Part shown: positions 40,752 to 49,101 of the stretch, one piece after another | Position numbering within the stretch: position 1 is the stretch's first letter | Layout of the letters: each line of letters opens with the position of its first letter | Assembly (NCBI RefSeq): GCF_028550435.1 | Contig: NZ_JAQQKV010000001.1 | Coordinates: 1,240,001-1,304,000 of the forward strand | DNA length: 64,000 nucleotides | Reading direction: 5' to 3' | Origin: Asticcacaulis machinosus | GTDB taxonomy: Bacteria > Pseudomonadota > Alphaproteobacteria > Caulobacterales > Caulobacteraceae | Notes under the pieces: model-generated | Databases searched by the model: none | Seen by the model: only the letters and a program-made list of their open reading frames with translations | What the model was told of the DNA's origin: nothing | Program-made: the position numbers and the translations under genes

Positions 40752-42839
40752 ATGCTCAAATCCTCCCTGCGGGCGACCGCCTCAGTCCTCATCCTGTCCA
40801 GCCTGACCTTCTCCCTGCCCGCCGCCGCCGATGATGCAGCCGACGCGGGCGAAGTCCGCGAAGTCATCGTGCTGGGTAAGCGCATCATCCGCGAATCCGC
40901 CGGCGCCACCGGCCTTGACCTGTCCTTGCGCGAAACACCGCAGTCGGTGACCATCGTCTCCGCCCAGCAGATGAAGGAATTCGCTCTGACCGAAGCCAAT
41001 CAGCTTCTGGCCACCCTGCCGGGCATCAATGTCGAAGCCTCAGAAACCGACCGTACCTATTATAATTCACGGGGCTTTGATGTTGTGAATTTTCAGGTCG
41101 ACGGCGTGGGGCAACCGCTCGACTGGGGCCTGCAAACCGGGGCGCTGGACGTGGCCATCTATGACCGGATCGAAGCGGTGCGCGGCGCCAACGGCATGAT
41201 GACCGGCACCGGCAACCCGTCGGCGACGATCAACTATATCCGTAAGCGCCCCACTGAGGATTTCCGCGCCAACCTGTCGGCCAGCTACGGCACATGGGAT
41301 AATATGCGCCTGACCGGTGATGTCTCAGGCCCGCTCAATGCCGACGGTACCGTCCGTGGCCGCTTTGTCTATGCCAATACCGATACCGAATCCTATCTCG
41401 ATTATTACGGTGTTAACCGGAATGTCTTTTACGGCGTTCTGACCTGGGACATTACCGAAAAGCTCAATGCCACGGTTGGCCATTCCAAGCAGGATAACCT
41501 GGCCACCGGCAACAACTGGGGCGCCCTGCCTCTGGTCTATACGGACGGCACGCCCATCAATTACGACGTATCGGCCAACTCCTCAGCATCGTGGACCTAC
41601 TGGGATACGCATAATGCCGTCACGTTCGGCGAACTGTCCTACGCTTTTGATAACGGCTGGACGGTCAAGGGCGTCTATACCTACAAGGACCTGAGCGACG
41701 AAGCCAAGCTGGTCTATGCCTATAACTATCCGGACAAAACAACGGGCCTCGGCGTCGCGGCGGCGGCCGGTTATTATCCGTCGAACTGGGAGCAGCACCT
41801 GTTTGACGTGGTGGCCAACGGTTCGGTTTCCCTGTTCGGCCGTGAGCATGAGGTCGTTCTGGGCTTCAATACCGTCAAGAGCGACACCGACCGCTGGGCC
41901 GGTGCATCGGCCGCCTTTGCCTATCCGGCCTATCAGGGCAACCGCATCGTCGCCCCGGCAGAGCCCGCCTTCGCCACGCCATATCAAGCGGCCGAAGTCA
42001 CGGACGAACTGTTCCGCGCCTATGCCGCCATCCATCTGAACTTCACCGATCGCCTCAAAGGCATCGTTGGCTTGAACAGTATTGATCTTAAGACTGACGG
42101 CGTTTCTTACGGCGTCACGCAGGACCGCGATGAAAAGAAGGTCAGCCCCTATGCCGGCGTGGTCTACGACCTCAACACCAATGTATCGCTCTATGCCAGC
42201 TACAGCGACATCTTCAACCCTCAGGCCGAAGTCGATATCAACCGCAATCGCCTGCCGTCGGCCCAAGGCAAAAGCTATGAAGCCGGTGTCAAGTCTGAAT
42301 GGTTTGAACGCCGCCTGTACGCCACCGCATCGGTCTTCAAATCGGAACAGAGCGATCTGGCTGAATTCATAGGCTATATCCCAAACACCTGGGATTCCTA
42401 TTACGAAGGCATTGACACCATCGTCAAAGGCTATGAGTTCGAAGTCTCCGGCAAGATCACGCCAAACTGGAGCGTCAATGGCGGCTGGACCGACCTGTCG
42501 ATCGAAGACAGCGCCGGCAACGATGCCCGTCTTTACCTGCCACGCCAGTCGCTGAAGATCGCCACGACCTACAGCCTGCCTGAATACCGTGATCTGAAGC
42601 TGGGCGGCTCGCTTCGCTGGCAAAGCGACACGGAAACCACCGCGCTTACCACCGTCATTAAGCAGGAAGCCTACAGCGTGGTTGACCTGTTCGGCAGCGT
42701 GAAAGTCACCGACAAGGTTCGTGCCTCACTGAACATCAAAAACGCCTTTGATGAGAAATACTGGGGCGGTCTGCGTTGGGGTCAGTCCTTCTACGCCGCG
42801 CCTCGCAGCGCGATGGTCACCCTCGATTACACGTTCTGA
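40752..42839 (+). CDS. TonB-dependent siderophore receptor (FhuE/FpvA-like)
   Basis: This 695-residue outer-membrane receptor for ferric siderophores has a signal peptide ending near PAAADD, a TonB box in VREVIVLGKR, and a plug with the siderophore-receptor signature RETPQSVTIVSAQQM, YNSRGFDVVNFQVDGV and VRGANGMMTGTGNPSATINYIRKRPT. The barrel ends in VTLDYTF. The start is the ATG at 40752 (MLKSSLRATASV), since the upstream extension lacks a signal. The receptor follows the PepSY protein and a Fur-like box, so an iron-regulated uptake unit is likely. It has no STN domain. Confidence 0.94.
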   Translation: MLKSSLRATASVLILSSLTFSLPAAADDAADAGEVREVIVLGKRIIRESAGATGLDLSLRETPQSVTIVSAQQMKEFALTEANQLLATLPGINVEASETDRTYYNSRGFDVVNFQVDGVGQPLDWGLQTGALDVAIYDRIEAVRGANGMMTGTGNPSATINYIRKRPTEDFRANLSASYGTWDNMRLTGDVSGPLNADGTVRGRFVYANTDTESYLDYYGVNRNVFYGVLTWDITEKLNATVGHSKQDNLATGNNWGALPLVYTDGTPINYDVSANSSASWTYWDTHNAVTFGELSYAFDNGWTVKGVYTYKDLSDEAKLVYAYNYPDKTTGLGVAAAAGYYPSNWEQHLFDVVANGSVSLFGREHEVVLGFNTVKSDTDRWAGASAAFAYPAYQGNRIVAPAEPAFATPYQAAEVTDELFRAYAAIHLNFTDRLKGIVGLNSIDLKTDGVSYGVTQDRDEKKVSPYAGVVYDLNTNVSLYASYSDIFNPQAEVDINRNRLPSAQGKSYEAGVKSEWFERRLYATASVFKSEQSDLAEFIGYIPNTWDSYYEGIDTIVKGYEFEVSGKITPNWSVNGGWTDLSIEDSAGNDARLYLPRQSLKIATTYSLPEYRDLKLGGSLRWQSDTETTALTTVIKQEAYSVVDLFGSVKVTDKVRASLNIKNAFDEKYWGGLRWGQSFYAAPRSAMVTLDYTF

Positions 42840-42876
42840 GTGAAATACCGGCCTGAAGCAAATGGCTGAATGAAGC

Positions 42877-42908
42877 ACCGGCGCAGGTTCAGGCCTGCGC
42901 CGGTTTTT
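42877..42908 (+). terminator. Terminator after the siderophore receptor
   Basis: ACCGGCGCAGG (42877-42887) pairs with CCTGCGCCGGT (42894-42904), followed by a T run to 42908. On the other strand it lies only a few bases from the stop of the convergent small gene and may serve both. Confidence 0.9.
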
Positions 42909-42910
42909 AT

Positions 42911-43090
42911 TCACAAATTAGCGCGCGCCTTTTGCGCCGCGTGGTACAGATGCTCACTTAAGGTATGATGACCAACCTGTTGCGCCATTTGCGCCAACGA
43001 TTGGGCCATATCGCCGATGTAGACCAGCACATCGGCCTGTTCATCAGCCGGGACACTACCGCACTCGGCTCCATGTTCTAAATCCTGCAT
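42911..43090 (-). CDS. Uncharacterised 59-residue protein
   Basis: I do not recognise this protein. The ATG at 43090 is preceded by AGGAGG at ideal distance, the strongest ribosome site in the window, so I prefer it to the in-frame start at 43123. The sequence (MQDLEHGAECGSVPADEQAD...) has an acidic start and a helical, Gln/Ala/His-rich remainder (GDMAQSLAQMAQQVGHHTLS). It has no signal or membrane helix. It stands alone between the siderophore receptor and topA. The C-terminal half could be a small helical hairpin. Confidence 0.65.
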   Translation of the reverse strand: MQDLEHGAECGSVPADEQADVLVYIGDMAQSLAQMAQQVGHHTLSEHLYHAAQKARANL

Positions 43091-43390
43091 AATGCCTCCT
43101 GATGCGTTGATGCCCGCAGGCAAGGAATATTATGAGCGCCAAATCCCCATTGAGTTGAAACAGTAAATAAAATTACCATAAGTTGCAAATCTTTATTATA
43201 AACCCTGTGCCCTTTTCAATTAAAACCGTACTCAAAAGTTACATTCACAGCCCGATGAACCTTATCTCCGCTTCTCAGTGCCGAAAAAGCCGCTTCACAG
43301 TTTGGCGAAAGCGCTTTAAGGCTGGCATATTTGAAGCCTGCTCCCATTTCAGGCTCATCGTTATTTTTTAAACGGATACATCAAAGCCTT

Positions 43391-46003
43391 ATGAAGCTGG
43401 TAATTGTCGAAAGTCCTGCCAAGGCCAAAACCATCAACAAATATCTGGGCAAGGACTATAAGGTTCTGGCGTCCTACGGCCATGTGCGTGACCTGCCGTC
43501 CAAGGATGGATCGGTTAAGCCCGACGACGACTTTGCCATGATCTGGGAAGCCGATCCCAAGGCCAGCAAGCGCCTCAGCGAAATCGCCGACGCCGCCAAA
43601 GCGTCTGATGGCGTTATCCTCGCGACCGACCCCGACCGCGAAGGAGAAGCCATTTCCTGGCATGTGCTTGAGGTGTTGAATAAGAAAAAGGTGCTCAAGG
43701 AAAAGACGGTTGAGCGCGTGACCTTCAACGCCATCACCAAATCCGCGGTCGAGCAGGCTATGGCCAGCCCGCGCCAGTTGGATATGGAACTGGTTGAGGC
43801 TTACCTGGCTCGCCGGGCTCTCGATTACCTCGTAGGGTTCACCCTGTCGCCGGTTCTGTGGCGCAAGCTGCCGGGGGCGCGCTCCGCTGGACGGGTGCAG
43901 TCGGTGGCGCTCAAAATCGTCGTTGACCGCGAAGTCGAGATCGAAAAATTCAAAACCGAAGAATACTGGACCGTCGATACCGAGGTGTCGGCCAATTCGC
44001 CGCCGTTTTCGGCCAAGCTGATCCAGCTAAATGGTAAAAAACTGGGCAAGTTCGACCTGCCCAACGAAGCCGCGGCTAAGGGGGCTGAAGCCGCCATTGC
44101 CGCGTCGAACTTCACCATCACCGAGGTCGATCAGAAACCCGGCAAGCGCACCCCGCCCCCGCCGTTCACCACCTCAACCCTGCAACAGGAAGCGTCGCGT
44201 AAACTCGGCTTCTCGGCCTCGCGCACCATGCAAACCGCGCAGAAACTGTACGAAGGCGTTGATATTGGCGGCGAAACCACCGGTCTGATCACTTACATGC
44301 GGACCGACGGCGTTTACGTCGAACCTGATGCCATTGCCGAGATGCGTAAGCTGATCGGCGAACGCTATGGCCCCGCCTATGTGCCGGAAACCCCGCGTTT
44401 CTATAAGGCCAAGGCCAAGAACGCGCAGGAAGCCCACGAAGCCGTGCGCCCAACCTCGCTCTATCGCCGCCCGGAAACCCTGCGCCTCGAAGGCGATCAG
44501 GCGCGGCTTTATGAGTTGATATGGAAGCGGACCATGGCCTCGCAAATGGAAGCGGCCAAGGTTGAAAAAACCGCCATTGACCTGTTGAGCCCCGACAAAC
44601 AAATCGCCCTGCGTGCCACCGGTCAGGTCATCACCTTTGATGGCTATCTGGCGGTCTATGAAGAAGGCAAGGATGATGATGGTGATGAGGACGGTGGCCG
44701 TTTGCCCGCCGTGCGTGTCGGCACCACCGCCAGCGTTCACGCTATCAAGCCCGCCCAGCACTTTACGGAACCGCCCCCGCGCTATTCCGAAGCCACGCTC
44801 GTCAAGAAGATGGAAGAGCTGGGCATCGGGCGCCCATCGACCTATGCGTCGGTTCTGACGGTCTTACGCGACCGTGCCTATGTGCGCATGGATAAGAACC
44901 GCTTTATCCCCGAGGATAAGGGCCGGCTGGTCACGGCCTTCCTTGAAGAGTTTTTCAAGCGCTATGTCGAATATGATTTCACTGCCGACCTTGAAGAAAA
45001 GCTCGATCTGGTCTCCGCCGGGGAATTGAACTGGAAGGCGCTGCTTCGCGAATTCTGGCAGGATTTCCACGCTGCCGCCGGTGGGGTGCAGGAATTCCGT
45101 GTCTCTGAGGTGCTGGATCGCCTCAATGATGCGCTGGGGCCGCACATCTTCCCCGACAAGGGCGACGGCACCAATCCGCGCGCCTGTCCGTCATGCTCCA
45201 ATGGCCTTTTGAGCCTGAAAACCTCACGGTTCGGGGCGTTTATCGGCTGTTCCAATTACCCGGAATGTAAGTTTACGCGCCCCGTTGGCAACCCTGAAAG
45301 CGCATCCGAAGACGGTGGCGCATCGGGCGACCGCGAACTGGGCGTGGATCCGGCCACCGATAAGGTCGTTTCCCTCAAAATCGGACGCTTTGGCCCCTAT
45401 GTGCAGTTGGGCGAAGCCGAATCGAAAGAGGATAAGCCCAAACGCTCCTCCCTGCCCAAGGCCTGGCCACCGGCGTCGATCGACCTTGAACGCGCGCTGA
45501 AGCTGTTGAGCCTGCCGCGCGAAATCGGCATCAATCCGGAAAACAATAAGCCGATAACGGCGGGTCTGGGGCGTTTCGGGCCGTTTATCGCTAATGACGG
45601 CACCTATGCCAACCTAGCCAATTTCGATGAGATTTTCGAGGTCGGCATCAACCGCGCCGTGGTCATGCTGGCTGAGAAAAAGGCCAATGCCAAGGGCAAG
45701 GGCTCTGCCGCTACGCCACTCAAAGAACTCGGCAAACATCCTGACAATGACGAGCCGATTCAGGTCATGTCCGGTCGCTACGGCCCCTATGTCAAATGCG
45801 GCAAGGTCAATGCCACCCTGCCCAAGGACGTGACGCCGGAAACGGTGACACTGGAGCAGGCGCTGGAACTGATCGCGGCCAAGGGTGGGGTGAAAAAAGC
45901 GGCGGCGAAGAAGGCTCCGGCCAAAAAGGCGGCCGCTAAAAAACCCGCTGCCAAGAAAGCCCCGGCTAAAAAAGCGCCCGCAAAGAAAAAGGCCGAGGCG
46001 TAA
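43391..46003 (+). CDS. topA: DNA topoisomerase I
   Basis: This type IA topoisomerase relaxes negative supercoils. The TOPRIM domain (residues 1-130; MKLVIVESPAKAKTINKYLG, DPDREGEAISWH) is followed by the central toroid with active-site Tyr302 in GLITYMRTDG. One zinc-ribbon (CPSCSNGLLSLKTSRFGAFIGC) is followed by several Topo_C repeats, and the tail is a 40-residue Lys/Ala/Pro array. The ATG at 43391 is the true start; the open frame to 43331 adds an unrelated stretch. The 870-residue length is normal for alphaproteobacteria. The 300-base gap upstream is AT-rich, contains its promoter and shows no gene. Confidence 0.97.
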   Translation: MKLVIVESPAKAKTINKYLGKDYKVLASYGHVRDLPSKDGSVKPDDDFAMIWEADPKASKRLSEIADAAKASDGVILATDPDREGEAISWHVLEVLNKKKVLKEKTVERVTFNAITKSAVEQAMASPRQLDMELVEAYLARRALDYLVGFTLSPVLWRKLPGARSAGRVQSVALKIVVDREVEIEKFKTEEYWTVDTEVSANSPPFSAKLIQLNGKKLGKFDLPNEAAAKGAEAAIAASNFTITEVDQKPGKRTPPPPFTTSTLQQEASRKLGFSASRTMQTAQKLYEGVDIGGETTGLITYMRTDGVYVEPDAIAEMRKLIGERYGPAYVPETPRFYKAKAKNAQEAHEAVRPTSLYRRPETLRLEGDQARLYELIWKRTMASQMEAAKVEKTAIDLLSPDKQIALRATGQVITFDGYLAVYEEGKDDDGDEDGGRLPAVRVGTTASVHAIKPAQHFTEPPPRYSEATLVKKMEELGIGRPSTYASVLTVLRDRAYVRMDKNRFIPEDKGRLVTAFLEEFFKRYVEYDFTADLEEKLDLVSAGELNWKALLREFWQDFHAAAGGVQEFRVSEVLDRLNDALGPHIFPDKGDGTNPRACPSCSNGLLSLKTSRFGAFIGCSNYPECKFTRPVGNPESASEDGGASGDRELGVDPATDKVVSLKIGRFGPYVQLGEAESKEDKPKRSSLPKAWPPASIDLERALKLLSLPREIGINPENNKPITAGLGRFGPFIANDGTYANLANFDEIFEVGINRAVVMLAEKKANAKGKGSAATPLKELGKHPDNDEPIQVMSGRYGPYVKCGKVNATLPKDVTPETVTLEQALELIAAKGGVKKAAAKKAPAKKAAAKKPAAKKAPAKKAPAKKKAEA

Positions 46004-46020
46004 AGCATCTACGGCGCTAT

Positions 46021-46252
46021 CCCCCTCCGTCATCCCGCCTTTGGCGGTCTGCCACCTCCCCATCTTCGCCAAGAGGCTTAATAGGGAGGAGATTACGCTC
46101 CCTCCTCCCTGTGCCAAAGGCATGGGGAGGTGGATGCGAATGAAATGAGCAGACGGAGGGGGATGGCGTCGCCATTGTGAACACTCCGGCGCTTAAGAAT
46201 CCCCCTCCGTCGCGGACTTCGCCGCGCCACCTCCCCACTACGTAGGGAGGAG
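46021..46252. repeat. Three-unit CTCCCC repeat array between topA and rnr
   Basis: Unit 1 (46021-46091) runs CCCCCTCCGTCATCCCGCC, CCACCTCCCC, then AATAGGGAGGAG. Unit 2 (46097-46161) is an inverted copy ending in GACGGAGGGGG. Unit 3 (46201-46252) repeats CCCCCTCCGTCGCGG, CCACCTCCCC, GGGAGGAG. Units 1 and 2 together could form one long hairpin after topA. The family is shared with 3086-3123 and 6901-6960. Confidence 0.75.
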
Positions 46253-46298
46253 AAGAACCAAGAACCGCTTGCCGCGCAGGCCGGTTAATTCTACTAAA

Positions 46299-46318
46299 GG
46301 GGGATGATAAAAATCCCC
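46299..46318 (+). promoter_or_regulatory. Hairpin hiding the rnr ribosome site and start codon
   Basis: GGGGAT (46300-46305) can pair with ATCCCC (46313-46318) around GATAAAA. This would mask both the AAAGGGGG ribosome site and the AT of the ATG at 46304. RNase R is growth-phase- and temperature-regulated in other bacteria, so a start-region structure that tunes translation is plausible. Confidence 0.4.
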
Positions 46319-48679
46319 AAGCCGCCCCGCGCACCCCAACCTCCACGTAACTCTGCGGGTCTGCCCGACGATGACACCCTGCTTGAGGCGCTGAGCGCCG
46401 CCCGTGAGGTCGATGTCAATGATCTGGCCCGTAAGTTTGGCCTGAAAGGCGATGACCGGCGCGCGCTCAGGCAGCGCCTGAAAGCCCTGTCCGAAGCCGG
46501 AAAACTCGATAAACGCGGCCGCAAAACCTTCGGCGCGCAAGGGGTGCTGCCCGATACCGGCGCCGGCACGGTCGTATCTCAGGATGTCGACGGCGAATTA
46601 TGGGTCAAGTGGGGAAAAGACGAGCGTGACTCAGCCCCGCTCGCCCGCCTCGCCCCGCTTAAAAAGTCCGCAGCGCAAACTCCGCCGAGTCTGGGCGACC
46701 GCGTCTATGTGCGCTTTGAAAAAACGCCGGAGGAGTGGATCGCCCACCTGATCAAGGTTCTGGATCAGGGCGCGCCCAAGGTCATCGGTGTGATCCGCAA
46801 AACCAAACGTGCAAAAGGCCAGCCCGAAATCCGGCTGGAAAGCGTCAATCGCAAATCCAAAGAAAACTATGTCCTGACTGGCGCCGACCTTGATAAGCTG
46901 AAAGACGGCGATGTCGTCATGGCGCGCCCGCAAGGGGGGCTGACCCGCTATGGCCCGCAACCGGCGACCCTGATCGAGATTGTCGGCCATGAAACCGACC
47001 CCAAGGTCGGCTCAGTCATGGCGGTCCATGCCCACGGTCTGCCGATCGGGTTTAAGACTTCGACCGAAGACGAAGCGAAATCAGCCACTGCCCCCGACCT
47101 CAAAGGCCGCACCGACCTGCGTGACCTGCCCTTTGTGACCATCGACCCGATGGACGCCAAGGACCATGACGACGCCGTCTATGCCCACCCTGACGATGAT
47201 GAGGCCAACGCTGGCGGTTATGTGGTCTGGGTCGCCATTGCCGATGTCGCCCATTACGTAAAACCCGGTTCATCGCTGGATCGCGACGCCCGCGAAAAAG
47301 GCAACTCGACCTACCTGCCCGACCGGGTTGAGCCGATGCTGCCCCATGTGCTGTCGTCCGGTCTGTGTTCGCTGCAAGAAAATGAGAACCGCGCGACCTT
47401 GGCCGTGCGCATGGTGTTTGACGCGTCCGGCACCAAGATCGCCCATAAGTTCGTGCGCGGCCTGATGCGGTCTGCCGCCAAGCTCAGCTATGAGCAGGCC
47501 CAGTCGGCCATAGACGGTGAGCCGGACGATAAGACCGCGCCTCTGCTGGAGAGCTTGCTCAAACCCCTTTGGGCCGCCCATGCCTGCCTGACCAAAGGCC
47601 GCAATGTGCGCGGGCCGCTGCATATCCATTCACCAGAGCGCAAGGTGCACCTCGACAAAGAAGGCAACGTAATTGCGATTGAGCCGCGGGTGTCGCTGGA
47701 AGCCCACGGCTTGATCGAAGAGATGATGATTCAGGCCAATGTCAGCGCCGCGGAAACCCTGGAGAAGCACAAATCGCCGCTGATCTACCGCGTCCACGAA
47801 GCGCCCTCATTGGAAAAGATCACCAATCTGGCCGATTTCCTGTCGACGATTGGATTACCTTGGAACAAGGGAGAGGCGCCCAACACCTTGCGGTTTAACA
47901 AGCTGCTCGATTCGCAGCGCGAAGGCCCGCACTCTGAGATAATCAACGAAGTCGTTCTGCGCACCCAGATGCAGGCCCACTATTCGGCAGAAAACTTTGG
48001 CCACTTCGGGCTTAATCTGGATCGCTATGCGCACTTTACCTCCCCGATCCGGCGCTATGCCGACCTGATCGTGCACCGGGCCCTGATCCGGGCGCTCAAG
48101 CTGGGCGATGACGGCCTGACCGATTATGAGGTCAAGACCCTTAGCGATACTGCCGACCACATCACGGCCACGGAACGCCGCTCTATGGCGGCTGAGCGTG
48201 AAGCCATTGAGCGCTATATCGCGGCCTATTTGGAAGAACACGTCGGGGCCAATTTCGCCGGCCGGATCGTCGGGGTGACCCGCTTTGGCCTGTTCGTGCG
48301 CCTGCTGGATACCGGCGCGGACGGCATTGTGCCAGTCTCATCCCTGCGCGATGATTACTACATCCATGACGATAAGGCCCATGCGCTTGTGGGTGAACGC
48401 ACCCATCAGCGCTGGCGCCTCGGTGGCTCAATCGTCGTCAAGCTGATGGAGGCCATGCCGCTGACTGGCGGGCTGGTGTTTGAGGCGATCAGCGAGCCTG
48501 AACCGCATGACCCGAACATGCCCCGCCCGCGCCTGGGGGCACGGGTCCGGGCTGATTCCCGCAACCCGTCGCGCAGGCCCACCGGAGGCCCGCCTAAGGG
48601 CCCATCCAAAGGCCGCACCAAAGGTGTGACTGAGAAGAAGGCCGGTAAGGGCGGCAAGGGTGGCAAAAAGCGGAGATAG
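46304..48679 (+). CDS. rnr: Ribonuclease R
   Basis: This 3'-5' exoribonuclease degrades structured RNA and takes part in rRNA and tmRNA quality control. The order is an N-terminal winged-helix region (about 25-85), cold-shock domains, and the RNB catalytic domain with Asp-rich DPMDAKDHDDAVY near residue 285. The LPHVLSSGLCSLQENENRATLAV and RYAHFTSPIRRYADLIVHR motifs follow, then an S1 domain and a basic Gly/Lys tail (GGKGGKKRR end). The 791-residue length fits. The topA-rnr order is common in Caulobacteraceae and rhizobia. The ribosome site is unusual (see the hairpin entry). Confidence 0.97.
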   Translation: MIKIPKPPRAPQPPRNSAGLPDDDTLLEALSAAREVDVNDLARKFGLKGDDRRALRQRLKALSEAGKLDKRGRKTFGAQGVLPDTGAGTVVSQDVDGELWVKWGKDERDSAPLARLAPLKKSAAQTPPSLGDRVYVRFEKTPEEWIAHLIKVLDQGAPKVIGVIRKTKRAKGQPEIRLESVNRKSKENYVLTGADLDKLKDGDVVMARPQGGLTRYGPQPATLIEIVGHETDPKVGSVMAVHAHGLPIGFKTSTEDEAKSATAPDLKGRTDLRDLPFVTIDPMDAKDHDDAVYAHPDDDEANAGGYVVWVAIADVAHYVKPGSSLDRDAREKGNSTYLPDRVEPMLPHVLSSGLCSLQENENRATLAVRMVFDASGTKIAHKFVRGLMRSAAKLSYEQAQSAIDGEPDDKTAPLLESLLKPLWAAHACLTKGRNVRGPLHIHSPERKVHLDKEGNVIAIEPRVSLEAHGLIEEMMIQANVSAAETLEKHKSPLIYRVHEAPSLEKITNLADFLSTIGLPWNKGEAPNTLRFNKLLDSQREGPHSEIINEVVLRTQMQAHYSAENFGHFGLNLDRYAHFTSPIRRYADLIVHRALIRALKLGDDGLTDYEVKTLSDTADHITATERRSMAAEREAIERYIAAYLEEHVGANFAGRIVGVTRFGLFVRLLDTGADGIVPVSSLRDDYYIHDDKAHALVGERTHQRWRLGGSIVVKLMEAMPLTGGLVFEAISEPEPHDPNMPRPRLGARVRADSRNPSRRPTGGPPKGPSKGRTKGVTEKKAGKGGKGGKKRR

Positions 48680-48703
48680 GTTCATGAATCTCCGCCAAGG
48701 CAG

Positions 48704-48732
48704 TTGACTTATGGTCGCGTCTTTGTCATATC
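48704..48732 (+). promoter_or_regulatory. Promoter for rpmG
   Basis: TTGACT (48704-48709) and CATATC (48727-48732) are spaced by 17 bases, giving a ~60-base leader to the rpmG ATG. Confidence 0.5.
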
Positions 48733-48798
48733 CCCCGCTCTTAAGAATTTCTGCGACGGATAGTGTCCGGTGCGCACCCGTTTATAAGGATTTTTATC

Positions 48799-48966
48799 AT
48801 GGCTAAACCAGCCTCCATTAAGATCCGCCTGAACTCGACGGCGGATACCGGCTTCTTCTACGTCACCAAGAAGAACGCCCGCACCAAGACCGAAAAGATG
48901 GTACTGAAGAAGTATGATCCGGTGGTGCGTAAGCACGTCGAATTCCGCGAAGGCAAGATTAAGTAA
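48799..48966 (+). CDS. rpmG: 50S ribosomal protein L33
   Basis: This 55-residue ribosomal protein starts [20 protein letters not shown] and contains the family core [21 protein letters not shown]. It lacks the CxxC zinc pairs, so it is the Cys-free type usual in alphaproteobacteria. AAGGA lies nine bases upstream of the ATG at 48799. A terminator follows. Confidence 0.98.
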   Translation: MAKPASIKIRLNSTADTGFFYVTKKNARTKTEKMVLKKYDPVVRKHVEFREGKIK

Positions 48967-48991
48967 TCAGCCCTCCGGCAACCGAACATTT

Positions 48992-49026
48992 AAAAACCGC
49001 GTCAGGGCAACCGGCGCGGTTTTTAT
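48992..49026 (+). terminator. Terminator after rpmG
   Basis: AAAAACCGCG (48992-49001) pairs with CGCGGTTTTT (49015-49024). Confidence 0.9.
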
Positions 49027-49063
49027 TTTGCGCGACCGGTTCACAACCTTAACTTATCATATA

Positions 49064-49072
49064 TGGTATAAT
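49064..49072 (+). promoter_or_regulatory. Extended -10 promoter for the 49.1-kb receptor
   Basis: TGGTATAAT is a perfect extended -10 element (TGN-TATAAT), 30 bases before the receptor ATG. The -35 region has no good TTGACA, as expected for extended -10 promoters. The resulting leader would be only about 20 bases. Confidence 0.5.
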
Positions 49073-49101
49073 TATGCGGGAGTCGGGGGATTTGAAACGT
49101 G

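Noticed and set aside
41583-42623. 346-codon minus-strand frame
   Set aside because: It lies entirely inside the siderophore receptor gene, whose sequence is clearly coding. The length reflects high-GC antisense.
43183-43371. 62-codon frame upstream of topA
   Set aside because: It lies in AT-rich promoter DNA, overlaps the topA leader and has no family features or ribosome site.
46021-46252. Possible CRISPR array
   Set aside because: Repeats are palindromic, partly inverted and irregularly spaced, without unique equal-length spacers or cas genes.
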